From the NCBI GenBank assembly GCA_965214115.1, contig CBDCAU010000008.1, forward strand, positions 434,001 through 498,000: a stretch of DNA of 64,000 nt, read 5' to 3'. The DNA comes from Owenweeksia sp965214115. GTDB lineage: Bacteria > Bacteroidota > Bacteroidia > Flavobacteriales > Schleiferiaceae. The stretch's first letter is position 1. Each line of letters starts with the position of its first letter. The notes under the pieces were generated by a model, which was not told where the DNA came from, made no database searches, and saw only the letters and a list, made by a program, of their open reading frames with translations. Position numbers and translations under genes: made by a program. Shown in pieces: positions 9,183 through 17,463 of the stretch.

Positions 9183-9719
9183 TTACTTTCCAAAAATATT
9201 AGGGCCGACCTTGCCTAATTGAGGAACATCAGCCAGCACCCATCCGCGCTCCACATTCATCAATGTACCCAACCGGAGGTAGCCGAAATAATCTTCCGAT
9301 TTGAATTCCACGGTAGTATTGGCGGCTATGTCTATTCCGTCCCTTTCCCGCCGGTCAAAAGTCACGCGCTGAAATTCATATTTACCCCAATCGTCAATTC
9401 CCTGCCCCTCGGCATTTCGTCTAATTTTCTCGAAAGATTCTTCGATTTTGCCCCGCATATTTCGGTACATTTTACTGTCATTTTCCTGCATCTCCTGTCT
9501 TTCCCGTTCAGAGCCTTTGAAATTTGCTATAAAATATTCAAAGTCCTCATCCGAAACCACATACTTATGAAACACCTCCTTGTTATCGTGTTTGATAGCA
9601 TTAAAAATCAATTTCCCAAATTCATTAGGGGTGGAATTGTCGCCTTCCAGCCCATCGCTACAAGAAGTGAACACGAAAAACAGAGCGGGCAGAAATAACA
9701 GGTTCAGATGTTTCATCAT
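9183..9719 (-). CDS. Small hypothetical lipoprotein
   Basis: Function not recognised. 178 residues: a lipoprotein signal MMKHLNLLFLPALFFVFTSC with lipobox Cys, followed by an acidic, soluble domain. The pattern of charged helices in the middle (ERERQEMQENDSKMYRNMR) followed by beta-rich sequence with a lone hydrophobic tail (RGWVLADVPQLG) resembles the many Bacteroidota lipoproteins with a cystatin- or NTF2-like fold that report on a growing side chain, but no named family could be assigned. It stands alone between the hppA upstream region and the divergent DUF11 gene. Confidence 0.7.
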   Translation of the reverse strand: MMKHLNLLFLPALFFVFTSCSDGLEGDNSTPNEFGKLIFNAIKHDNKEVFHKYVVSDEDFEYFIANFKGSERERQEMQENDSKMYRNMRGKIEESFEKIRRNAEGQGIDDWGKYEFQRVTFDRRERDGIDIAANTTVEFKSEDYFGYLRLGTLMNVERGWVLADVPQLGKVGPNIFGK

Positions 9720-11525
9720 TTTAGGTCATTTAAAGAATAAAAGAGGCGGCAATCTATAAAAATTTTTCAAACGCAACTCCCGGCCTCTCATACATCATAA
9801 AAAATTATTTGTCAAAATTTTGAGTAAAAGGATATGCCATTATATTAGCCGCCGCTTTTACTCTTAAAAAAGCTGAATCTCATTTTTTAATTTAAATCCT
9901 TACCAAGATGAAAAAATCTTACTTTTTTGTTTCCTTTTTCGCAGTTGCTTTTTTTGGCCTCGTTTCTAAATCTTATGCTCAGCAAGATTTGAATTTGGAG
10001 ATTGTTGCATCAAGAGAAGTCGTTGAGCCAAGCGGCTATTCTCCACTGACAGTAGTCGTGTCAAATTTGAGTTCGAATGACCTCTTTGGCGTAACTGTCT
10101 CTGTACAGTTCCCAAATCATATGGAAACATTTTTTTATAATGGGCTTCCTAATTTTATCTGTTCTGGCAGCTCTTGTTCAGACAATGAAGTTGGTACTTG
10201 GACAATTGATACCTTATCTGCCGGACGGTTTAGGCAAATTACTCTTCCATTCCAAGTAGATAACAATGCTCCTCAATCAATGCTTTCTATAAATGCCACG
10301 GCAACTGCAACAAACGCCACTTCATCTCCAAATAGCTTAACTATGATACAGGTTGAGTCAGCGACTGAAATGGCTATTAATTTGGTAGCCAAGGAAAGCA
10401 CGGTCAAGTCGGGCGGTACATTAACCTATAGCATTTCAGTAGTTAATTCAAGTAGTCAATCACCAACAAATTCACAGGTTGAAATGGTTTTGCCTCCGAA
10501 TACCACATTCAACTCTGCTTCTTCTGGTGGAACGATATCAGGTGACACCGTAACTTGGAATACTGGCCTTTTTGCCTCCGGTGAAAGCAAAGATTATGAA
10601 TTAAAAGTGAGTGTAAGTAATTCCATAATAAACGGGGAATTAATAGTTGGAAAGGCTAAATTAAATACAGGAATATCTGCCACTCCAAGTCTTAGCTCTG
10701 CCGCAATCTCCTCGGTGGACAATAATAATTCATTAAAATTGGGAATGGCTTTAACTCAGAAAGTTTTAGGTCAGAGGGATGAAGTTTACTATACATTGAC
10801 CGCAATCAATTCTGGAACGACTGATTTGCTTAATGTAAGTGCGGTTTTAATATTACCCCCTCAGATTGAGAGCTTCTTTACCTCGCAGCTCGCAAATTTT
10901 GGTTGTTCAGGAAGTAGTTGTGGCGATTATGATATAGCAACTTGGAATTTAGGTACGCTTGGTTCAGGAGAAAGCCAAACCTTGAATTTCAACATTGAAG
11001 CCGAAAACAATGCACCTTTATCAGAAATTTTGCAAATCAATGCGATTATCAATTCTTCCGATATAAATACCAGTAGTGCGGCCGCTATTGCTACTTCTCA
11101 CATTGATATAAGTCCCAATTTACAAATTGGCCTCTCATCAGAATTTGACACCGTTTCAAATCAAAAAGCAATTTCTTATCAGGTCAGTTTCGGAAATCTC
11201 GGAGCAAACTCACTCAATAATGCCCTGTTAACCTTGCCTGTACCTTCAGGAACTTCTTTTCACTCGGCTACAAAAGGAGGTAGCGAAAGCAATGGTGTAA
11301 TAACTTGGCAATTGCCTTCGATAACTGCTGGAAAAGGTGATATGGTGCAGGCTATCTTAACCATTGACACGCCTTTTTCTTCAAATCAAATACTATTTGC
11401 CGAAGTTTTGTTTGAGGGGGGAAATAGTCTAGAGAGCAATAATACTGCGCAAGACATAAGAGCAGTTAATGATGGGTCGCCATTTATTTTAGAATATAGT
11501 GTCTCGCCTCAGGCCACCATTCCGA

Positions 11526-12295
11526 CTAGGGCGTGTTCACACTAATGGCGTCAAAAATCAGGGCAAAGTTGATAAATGCGGTGAACATCACGTCGAGCTT
11601 GTCGAACCTTGAGAATATCCTCCGGAAGCGCTTCAGCCGCCGGAACAGCCGCTCCACCTCGTTGCGCTTCTTGTACATCTCCCTGTCGTAGTCCCACGGC
11701 TCCACCCTGTTCGCCTTCGGCGGCACCACGGGCTCGAAGCCCAGTTCCAGCGCCAGCTGCCGTGTCTCGTCGCCCTCGTAGGCCCTGTCCATCACCAGGC
11801 ACGCGCCCTTGCACTCTTTCGGGATGGCCCTCATAAGCTCCCGCCCTGCCGGCGCGTCGTGGGCGTTGCCCGGCGTGAGCGAGAAGATCACGGCCGTGCG
11901 GGCGTCCGCGGCAACCATATGAAGCTTGGTGTTCCAGCCGCCGCGCGACCTGCCGATGGCCTGCGGGCCGTTTTTTTTAAAGCGCCGGTGCCGTCCGGGT
12001 GCACCTTCACCGAGGTGCTGTCCAGCCCCATCGCCTCCACCTTCACGCGGATAACGCCCCCCTTCTGGAGCGCCGCGAACACCCTGTCCAGCACGCCGCT
12101 CTTCGACCAGCGGTTCATCCGCATGTACACCGTGTGCCATGGGCCGAACTCTTTTGGCAGCGCCCGCCACTTGCAGCCCTGCTCGGCCACGTGGAGTATC
12201 GCGTTCAGCACTTGCAGGTTGCCTATCCTGACGTTGCCCCGCTGGACGGGCAGGTGCGCGGAGACCAGCTCGAATTGTGATTTTGTAAGTTGCAT
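11526..12295 (-). CDS. IS5-type DDE transposase in two frames (orfA/orfB)
   Basis: Catalyses movement of the surrounding IS. OrfA (ATG at 12295, MQLTKSQFELVSAHLP; runs to 11888) carries the N-terminal DUF4096-like region (GCKWRALPKEFGPW) and the first catalytic Asp (MGLDSTSVKVHPDG). OrfB, in the -1 frame, carries the second Asp (CLVMDRAYEGDE) and the catalytic Glu (KKRNEVERLFRRLKRFRRI). The frames meet at a run of eight A on the coding strand (T-run 11971-11978), a typical -1 slippery site, so programmed frameshifting is likely. The stop codon TAG is completed outside the element by the duplicated TA and a host C (11526-11528). Confidence 0.88.
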
Positions 12296-12327
12296 CCGCG
12301 AATATAACAATTAGTGTGAACACGCCC
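11529..12327 (-). mobile_element. IS5-family (IS427-like) insertion sequence
   Basis: A complete 799-bp element bounded by perfect 17-bp terminal inverted repeats GGGCGTGTTCACACTAA (11529-11545 and 12311-12327) and by a 2-bp target duplication TA at 11527-11528 and 12328-12329. It carries one transposase in two overlapping frames on the minus strand. The element is far more GC-rich than the host gene, a sign of transfer. TA target duplication, terminal repeat type and two-frame DDE transposase fit the IS427 subgroup of IS5; exact naming needs ISfinder. Confidence 0.93.
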
Positions 12328-13034
12328 TAATACTATAACACATACGATTGTGGCTAAAAATGTGGGCTCTTCCACTCTTTTAAATACAGAGGTAGAGATA
12401 AATTTGCCCAATTTAATTGAAACATTCTTTACATCTTCCTTAACTAATTTTGGATGTTCAGGCAGCTCTTGCGGTGAAAGAGATATTGCGATTTGGGATG
12501 TTGGAACCTTAAATTCCGGCCAGTCCAAGACAATTACATTTGGGACTCAAATTGATAATTCGGCTACCGTTGGAAATATTATCCACACCCGAATGGTGGG
12601 CAGAACTTCTAATATTAACATATCTCAGCCAGTAGCCTATCGGGATATGCTTATTGGTACTTTGGCGAACATTGGCACCGAAGAACTTGAACTGACCGAT
12701 GCCTTCGCTCTTTCCAACTATCCCAACCCTTTTACTGGCAAGACCACATTTTCCTTTTATTTGCCACAAGCTGAATCTGCCACTTTGAAAGTTTACGATG
12801 CTAAAGGCCTCGAAATAGGAGAGGTGTTTTCCGAGAACCTTTCGGCTGGCTTTTTTGAATATGAATGGGAAGCGGGCAATCTGCCTGCGGGCATCTATTA
12901 CTATAGGTTGGAGGCAGGTGGAAATTACATTGGGAAAAAGATGATGGTGAAATAGAACTCTGTGGTCTTTATTCCGTGCGGATATTACCCCTTCTCAAAA
13001 TTCACGAAATGACTTTTTAAAAAAACGGCATTCT

Positions 13035-13631
13035 ATGAAGTTTTCAAAAATTTGCTTTTCCTCGGTTCTCTGTTCTTTCCTTTTTGGATGTACAATGTAC
13101 ATACCTATCACCGAAAATTACGATGAATTTAGTCAGGCGAAGACTGTAAAGATGGACAATTGTGAGCTTGAGGCTAACTATCCTTCCAAACTTGAGGCTA
13201 TCATTTTTGACCAAGGAAACAGAAAATTAGAACTCAACTTAGAATACGTCAAATCCAATGAGCAAGAAGAACTGTGGTTGGTATCAGAGATTACTACGGA
13301 AAATGAGGCTTTCACGATTGATGATGGTGAGTCATTAATTTTTGTGATTGACGAAGAAGTTGTCAAACTCGCCACCAAGGGTGGCTATGGGTCTGACTTG
13401 GAGGTCAGTACTACTGGGCTAAAGATGACTCGCTCGTACAGTTCCAAAGCTAAATACTCTATAACTAAAGAACTTATATCAAAAATTGCCAACGGAACTG
13501 TTGTAAAGGCGAGAATTTTAGGATTTGACCTCAATGCATCTGATGCCGACAAACCCTCTTTGGAAGGAGTTTTTGAAGAAGCGCATAAAAATGCCTACAA
13601 AGAATTTTTGGATAAAATAAATCCAGTTTAA
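13035..13631 (+). CDS. Hypothetical lipoprotein
   Basis: Function not recognised. 198 residues with a lipoprotein signal (MKFSKICFSSVLCSFLFGC, then TMYIP), followed by a soluble domain with alternating beta-type segments and few Cys. The ATG at 13035 gives the signal directly. It follows the interrupted DUF11 gene by 80 bases and shares its low GC content, so the two may belong to one AT-rich block. It converges with the remnant and small-gene block at 13703-14504. Confidence 0.7.
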   Translation: MKFSKICFSSVLCSFLFGCTMYIPITENYDEFSQAKTVKMDNCELEANYPSKLEAIIFDQGNRKLELNLEYVKSNEQEELWLVSEITTENEAFTIDDGESLIFVIDEEVVKLATKGGYGSDLEVSTTGLKMTRSYSSKAKYSITKELISKIANGTVVKARILGFDLNASDADKPSLEGVFEEAHKNAYKEFLDKINPV

Positions 13632-13702
13632 GTTATTCTTTCCGTTGGCAAGTATTTGCATCGAGTGTGCTGGCCGCCACCTGTTTGCAATGCGTGCCAA
13701 AA

Positions 13703-13810
13703 TCAAACATAACTCACCCCCTTCACCGCCTCCACAATCTCCTTCACCTGCGGCAAAAACGCCTCCACCAGCGGCGGCGAGTAGGCCATCGGCGTGTCGG
13801 CGGTGGTGAT
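13703..13810 (-). pseudogene. Duplicated 3' end of pdhB
   Basis: 108 bases match the 3' end of pdhB (14628-14735) with a single difference, C/T, which is synonymous (Val GTG/GTA). The copy starts exactly at the TGA stop and encodes the last 35 residues (TPMAYSPPLVEAFLP ...). It lies 817 bp downstream of the real pdhB stop, beyond two small genes on the same strand, so those genes are bracketed by direct repeats. Confidence 0.93.
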
Positions 13811-13831
13811 AATTTTTTTATAAAAATCGGG

Positions 13832-14287
13832 CTATTCAAAATCCTCAACAACTTCCGAGTAATCCTCCGCACCGTGCCTTGCCGCGCGTCTTCCCCGATA
13901 GTGCCCAAAAAAGTAACCGCCGACACTTGACGGAAGAACGTAGGCGATGATTTTCAGGGTGGCAATCAAAATGTGCTGGTTGCCCGTGAAGATGCAAACC
14001 GCTGTGAAACCTCCCAACAATAGAAGAACGATGACGGTAAGGGCAAAGCCGTATTTGATAAAAAGAGTTTGCTGGGTTCTTTGGCCGGAAGTGAATTCCC
14101 TTTGCGCTTCCAACGCGCGGACGGCATAATCGAAACCGTGCTTTTGGTTCTGTTTTTCCAGTTCGATGCGCTCTTTGTCGTTGGTCAGTTCGTCCGCTTG
14201 GTTCTCCAAAAATTGTTTGACCAAATCGGTGGGGAGCTGCCTTTCTTCGCCGTCGCTTTTATCTGGATTTGAGAGATGGTCGGGCAC
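13832..14287 (-). CDS. Small predicted membrane protein
   Basis: Function not recognised. 151 residues: a charged, coiled-coil-like N-terminal half (residues 15-70, QADELTNDKERIELEKQ) followed by two hydrophobic segments (about 82-105 and 110-128) and a basic tail with GHYRGRR. The layout, long charged helix then two membrane helices, recalls DUF2335-type proteins but the match is weak. It overlaps the upstream 81-residue frame by 29 bases, so the two are probably co-transcribed. The pair is enclosed by the two copies of the pdhB 3' end, which suggests it arrived as a unit. Confidence 0.6.
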   Translation of the reverse strand: MPDHLSNPDKSDGEERQLPTDLVKQFLENQADELTNDKERIELEKQNQKHGFDYAVRALEAQREFTSGQRTQQTLFIKYGFALTVIVLLLLGGFTAVCIFTGNQHILIATLKIIAYVLPSSVGGYFFGHYRGRRAARHGAEDYSEVVEDFE

Positions 14288-14504
14288 GGTACTTTGGTTT
14301 TACGTCCACTTCTATCCGGCCAAAGCCTCGCTGGCCGTAGGTAGGCGGGATGATTTTCAGTCGTTCCACATCGTCCTTGTTTTTTTCATAAAAACGCAGA
14401 AAGGAAGCAAAGTTTCCAAAGGAACGTCTTTGCGCAAGGATGGTAGGAGCGGCCTGCACCGTTTTCGCCAGTTTGGTTTTATAAAATTTTGTTTTGGAAG
14501 TCAT
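14259..14504 (-). CDS. Small basic hypothetical protein
   Basis: 81 residues, strongly basic (K/R rich, LAQRRSFGNFASFLRFYEK), no signal peptide, no recognised domain. Its 3' end overlaps the start of the downstream membrane-protein gene by 29 bases, a typical translational-coupling arrangement. It begins 124 bases upstream of the pdhB stop-codon side and lies within the segment bracketed by the pdhB 3' duplication. The call rests on the coupling and on the absence of a competing frame. Confidence 0.5.
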   Translation of the reverse strand: MTSKTKFYKTKLAKTVQAAPTILAQRRSFGNFASFLRFYEKNKDDVERLKIIPPTYGQRGFGRIEVDVKPKYRARPSLKSR

Positions 14505-14627
14505 AATCGATTTTGTAAAACTATGGATATTTTACAAATTTCACCGCAATACTAACGAATATTTTAACAATGTAGCGTTGAAATTAAGCTTTCAATTTCA
14601 TTACGGGCGCGCGTTTGTAACGCGTGC

Positions 14628-15611
14628 TCAAACATAACTCACCCCCTTCACCGCCTCCACAATCTCCTTTACCTGCGGCAAAAACGCCTCCACCAGCGGC
14701 GGCGAGTAGGCCATCGGCGTGTCGGCGGTGGTGATGCGGCGGATGGGCGCGTCGAGGTAATCGAAGGCGTGGCGCTGGATGTGGTAGGTGATTTCGGTGG
14801 AGATGTTGCCCAGCGGCCAAGCCTCCTCCACGATGACGAGGCGGTTGGTCTTTTTCACGGATTTCACCACCGCCTCGTAGTCAATCGGGCGGACGCTGCG
14901 CAGGTCGATCACCTCGCAGTCGATGTCGTCTTCCTTGGCCAGTTCCTTGGCGGCTTCCTCCACGCGGGCGCAGATTTTCCCGAAGGAAACCAGCGTCACG
15001 TCGCTGCCCTCGCGGCGGATGTTCGCTTTGCCCAGCGGGATGGTGTATTCGTCTTCCGGCACCTCGCCCTTCATCCCGTACAGTTGCTCGGATTCCATCA
15101 CCAGAACGGGGTCGTCGTCGCGGATAGCGGTTTTCAGGAGGCCCTTCACATCGTAGGGCGTGGACGGCACGCACACCTTGAGGCCCGGACAGTTGGCGTA
15201 CCAGCTCTCGAACGCCTGCGAGTGGGTGGCGGCCAGTTGCCCCGCCGAGGCCGTGGGCCCGCGGAAGGTAATCGGCACGTTGAACTGTCCTCCGCTCATC
15301 TGAAACATCTTGGCGGCGTTGTTCACGATTTGGTCAATCCCCACCAGCGAAAAGTTGAAGGTCATAAATTCGATAATCGGCCGCAGCCCATTCATCGCCG
15401 AGCCCACGCCCACACCGGCAAACCCCAGCTCGGAAATCGGCGTGTCGATAACGCGCTTGGCGCCAAATTCGTCCAGCATTCCCTTGCTGGCTTTGTACGC
15501 GCCGTTGTACTCGGCCACTTCCTCGCCCATCAGATACACCTTTTCGTCCTTGCGCATTTCTTCGCTCATCGCTTCGGCCACGGCCTCGCGGAATTGGATG
15601 GTTCTTGCCAT
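14628..15611 (-). CDS. pdhB: Pyruvate dehydrogenase E1 component, beta subunit
   Basis: Beta subunit of the thiamine-diphosphate-dependent E1 enzyme that decarboxylates pyruvate in the PDH complex. 327 residues, the usual length for bacterial E1-beta. Visible landmarks are FREAVAEAMSEEM at the start, the ThDP-contact region VYLMGEEVAEYNGAY, DTPISELGFAGVGVGSAM, FRGPTASAGQLAATHSQ with the conserved active-site His, and the C-terminal transketolase domain (VEEAWPLGNISTEI, TADTPMAYSPPLVEAFLP). The alpha subunit is not in the window, as is common where pdhA and pdhB are apart. The last 35 codons are duplicated at 13703-13810. Confidence 0.96.
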   Translation of the reverse strand: MARTIQFREAVAEAMSEEMRKDEKVYLMGEEVAEYNGAYKASKGMLDEFGAKRVIDTPISELGFAGVGVGSAMNGLRPIIEFMTFNFSLVGIDQIVNNAAKMFQMSGGQFNVPITFRGPTASAGQLAATHSQAFESWYANCPGLKVCVPSTPYDVKGLLKTAIRDDDPVLVMESEQLYGMKGEVPEDEYTIPLGKANIRREGSDVTLVSFGKICARVEEAAKELAKEDDIDCEVIDLRSVRPIDYEAVVKSVKKTNRLVIVEEAWPLGNISTEITYHIQRHAFDYLDAPIRRITTADTPMAYSPPLVEAFLPQVKEIVEAVKGVSYV

Positions 15612-15734
15612 TTTTTCTTTTAGTTATAAAGTTATTGGGTTATTGAGTTATTTAGGTTTTGGGGTAAAAATTGTCGGTTGTCAAATTCAGTTGTTAGTTG
15701 TCAGGTGTCAGTCGGTTCGCGGCGACGGCCCAGC

Positions 15735-15768
15735 TCCCCTCCTTACGAAGTGAGGAGGGGTGGTTTTT
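15735..15768. repeat. Stem-loop with T-tract, CCCCTCCTTAC
   Basis: CCCCTCCTTAC (15735-15745) pairs with GTGAGGAGGGG (15749-15759) over the loop GAA, one G-T pair, then TTTTTT at 15763-15768. It looks like a terminator but no plus-strand gene precedes it; more likely an intergenic repeat unit. Confidence 0.5.
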
Positions 15769-16038
15769 TCGACTGTTTTCAGTCGTCGAAAAAATCGGGG
15801 TGGTGTTCTTTTTATTTCCAAAATCATTTATATAAAACCCTCCCCCGCCTCGTACCTCGGCACCCCCTCAAGAGGGGGATAGGGGGCCGTCGCTTCCCCC
15901 ACCGTTTCGGGATTTTCCCACCAGTTCGTCAGGCTGAGCGCAGTCGAAGCCCCACAATCTTCTCGCACAACATACTCAGTGGTCTAAACCCCTTTGTGGG
16001 ATTGGGGGCCAGCACAAACTTACACCCAGCCAAGCCAC

Positions 16039-16078
16039 CGCTTGACGCTAATAGGTCAGAGACGCTGTTAGGTCAGCC
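16039..16078. repeat. GACGCT-AGGTC repeat family, single half-copy
   Basis: CGCTTGACGCTAATAGGTCA then GAGACGCTGTTAGGTCAGCC. It is the right half of the two-armed copies at 20502-20584 and 31019-31098, with one T/C change; no left arm is seen here. Confidence 0.75.
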
Positions 16079-16201
16079 CACCGCCGCAAAACTAATCATC
16101 CTAAACATTGCCCAATGGCCGATGTTTAGGATTTTTGAAAGCGCGTTCTTTTTTAAAGATGGCCTGCATTGGCTAATTTCGCGCTCCCCGAAGGTTCTCG
16201 T

Positions 16202-16223
16202 GCCTCCGATAGCTATCGGAGGC
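16202..16223. repeat. Palindrome CCGATAGCTATCGG
   Basis: GCCTCCGATAGCTATCGGAG followed by GC is a perfect 22-bp palindrome. Relatives lie at 16283-16303 and 23551-23568. Confidence 0.7.
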
Positions 16224-16282
16224 CACGGAATCAGACAAAATTCCGCCCCAGCGCGGTTTTTTTTAAATAGAAAAATTCTCGC

Positions 16283-16303
16283 GCCCCGATAACTATCGGG
16301 GGC
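16283..16303. repeat. Palindrome CCGATAACTATCGG
   Basis: GCCCCGATAACTATCGGGGG followed by C; near-perfect palindrome of the same family as 16202-16223, 32 bases before the etfB ATG. Confidence 0.7.
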
Positions 16304-16334
16304 AGCGGAATAATTTTAGACAAAACAAATTTCT

Positions 16335-17081
16335 ATGAAAGTACTCGTGTGTATCAGCCACGTGCCGGATACGACTTCCAAAATCAATTTTACCAACGAC
16401 AATCAGGCCTTTGACAAATCGGGCGTTTCCTTCGTCATCAATCCGTATGATGAATTTGGCCTGACGCGCGCCGTGTGGTTGCAGGAAAAACAGGGCGCGA
16501 AAGTGACGGTTTTGACCGTCGGTTCGGCGGAAGTGGAACCGACTTTGCGCAAGGCACTCGCCATCGGTGCGGACGATGCCATCCGCGTGGACGCCGACCC
16601 GAAAGACGGGCATTTTGTGGCAAAGCAAATCGCGGCGGTCATCCAAGAAAATGATTATGACGTCGTGATAATGGGCCGTGAAAGCATCGACTACAACGGC
16701 GGGCAGGTGCCGGGGATGACGGCGGCGATGCTGGACTGGGCCTTTATAAATGCGTGTGTCGGTTTGGAAGTTTCCGATGGAAAAGCGGATTTGGTTCGCG
16801 AAATCGACGGCGGCAAGGAAAAACTGAGCGCGCCGCTGCCTTTGGTGCTGGGCGGGCAAAAAGGTTTGGTGGAAGAAAAAGATCTCAAAATCCCGAATAT
16901 GCGCGGCATAATGAGCGCCCGCAAAAAGCCGCTGGACGTGCGCCCACCTGTGGACGCTGAAACCAAAACCAGTGTGGGCACTTTTGAAAAGCCTGCCCCC
17001 AAAAGCGACGTGAAAATGATTGATGCCGACAACGTGGAAGAGTTGGTGCAATTGCTCCACAACGAGGCGAAAGTCATTTAA
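16335..17081 (+). CDS. etfB: Electron transfer flavoprotein, beta subunit
   Basis: One half of the FAD/AMP heterodimer that collects electrons from acyl-CoA and other dehydrogenases and passes them to ETF-quinone oxidoreductase. 248 residues, the normal size. Landmarks: KVLVCISHVPDT at the start, VSFVINPYDEFGLTRAV, the AMP-binding loop region YDVVIMGRESIDYNGGQVPGM and LPLVLGGQKGL. A palindrome at 16283-16303 lies directly upstream. etfA follows 382 bases downstream instead of being adjacent; the gap holds two repeat elements, so the pair may no longer be one simple operon. Confidence 0.96.
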   Translation: MKVLVCISHVPDTTSKINFTNDNQAFDKSGVSFVINPYDEFGLTRAVWLQEKQGAKVTVLTVGSAEVEPTLRKALAIGADDAIRVDADPKDGHFVAKQIAAVIQENDYDVVIMGRESIDYNGGQVPGMTAAMLDWAFINACVGLEVSDGKADLVREIDGGKEKLSAPLPLVLGGQKGLVEEKDLKIPNMRGIMSARKKPLDVRPPVDAETKTSVGTFEKPAPKSDVKMIDADNVEELVQLLHNEAKVI

Positions 17082-17113
17082 AAAAATTTTAAAATTGTAC
17101 AAAAGATCGGTAT

Positions 17114-17272
17114 TCAGAATTGCACCGCTCCCGCACGTGCGGGACGGTGATTGGCAGGATTGCCCTTCTCCTTTTCGGCTTTAGCCGAATTTTGAAAAGT
17201 GGTTCGGCTAAAGCCGATGGACGGGGTGGAAATCCCGAATCGCAGGGCTAAAGCCGCTGCGCAATTCTGAAA
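17114..17272. repeat. Nested palindromic element between etfB and etfA
   Basis: Bounded by the exact 11-bp inverted repeat TTCAGAATTGC ... GCAATTCTGAA. Inside are CCCGCACGTGCGGG, TTCGGCTTTAGCCGAA and TTCGGCTAAAGCC, so it can fold into several stacked hairpins. Same family as 8833-8906 and 17331-17421. Confidence 0.8.
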
Positions 17273-17330
17273 ACATTGGACGAGTTAGAATTTTATTTGA
17301 AAGTTGATTTATAAAAGAAAATACTTATGT

Positions 17331-17421
17331 TCAGAATTGCACCGCTGCTTTAGCGCGGTGTCGGAGTTTATTCCCCCGCCCTTTTGGCTTTAGCCGAAAT
17401 CAGCGTGGCGCAATTCGGAAA
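17331..17421. repeat. Second CAGAATTG/TTTAGCCGAAA element
   Basis: Starts TCAGAATTGCACCGCTGC, holds TTTAGCGCGG and TTGGCTTTAGCCGAAATC, and closes with GCGCAATTCGGAA. The ends are imperfect inverted repeats. It ends 42 bases before the etfA ATG. Confidence 0.75.
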
Positions 17422-17463
17422 CACAAAATGGATATTCAAAAAAAAACATCTAAAAGAAACAAA

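Larger units (their letters stand above)
9908..12955 (+). pseudogene. Secreted DUF11-repeat protein with T9SS tail, split by an IS element
   Basis: Surface or secreted protein built from DUF11-like immunoglobulin-type repeats. The 5' part (9908-11528) has a signal peptide ending SYAQQ and at least four repeats with paired Cys in 'NFxCSGSSC'. The 3' part (from 12330) continues with the same repeat and ends in a T9SS sorting domain (SNYPNPFTGKTTFSFYLP ... AGIYYYRLEAGG). The IS (11529-12327) plus one TA copy adds 801 bases, a multiple of three, but introduces a stop soon after the junction. Deleting the 801 bases joins IPT to NTITHTIVAKNVG in frame, giving a 748-residue protein. No other lesion is present, so the insertion is recent. 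Codon use is much more AT-rich than in neighbours. Confidence 0.9.
15612..16334. other. Gene-free 0.7-kb stretch of clustered palindromic repeats
   Basis: No gene is supported. It holds at least five short dispersed repeats: a GTC/TTATTGGGTTATTGAG low-complexity tract (15630-15720), a stem-loop at 15735-15768, a GTCAGGCTGAGCGCAGTCGAAGC element at 15928-15950, a GACGCT/AGGTC unit at 16039-16078 and two CCGATAnCTATCGG palindromes at 16202-16223 and 16283-16303. The 204-codon open frame across it (from 15678) is translated repeat sequence and is not a gene. Confidence 0.75.

Noticed and set aside
11526..12295. Transposase as a decayed pseudogene
   Set aside because: The two frames join at an eight-A slippery run and all DDE residues are present, as in IS elements that use frameshifting.
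15678..16292. 204-codon open frame
   Set aside because: It is translated repeat DNA (palindromes and low-complexity tracts), with no family match and no start context.
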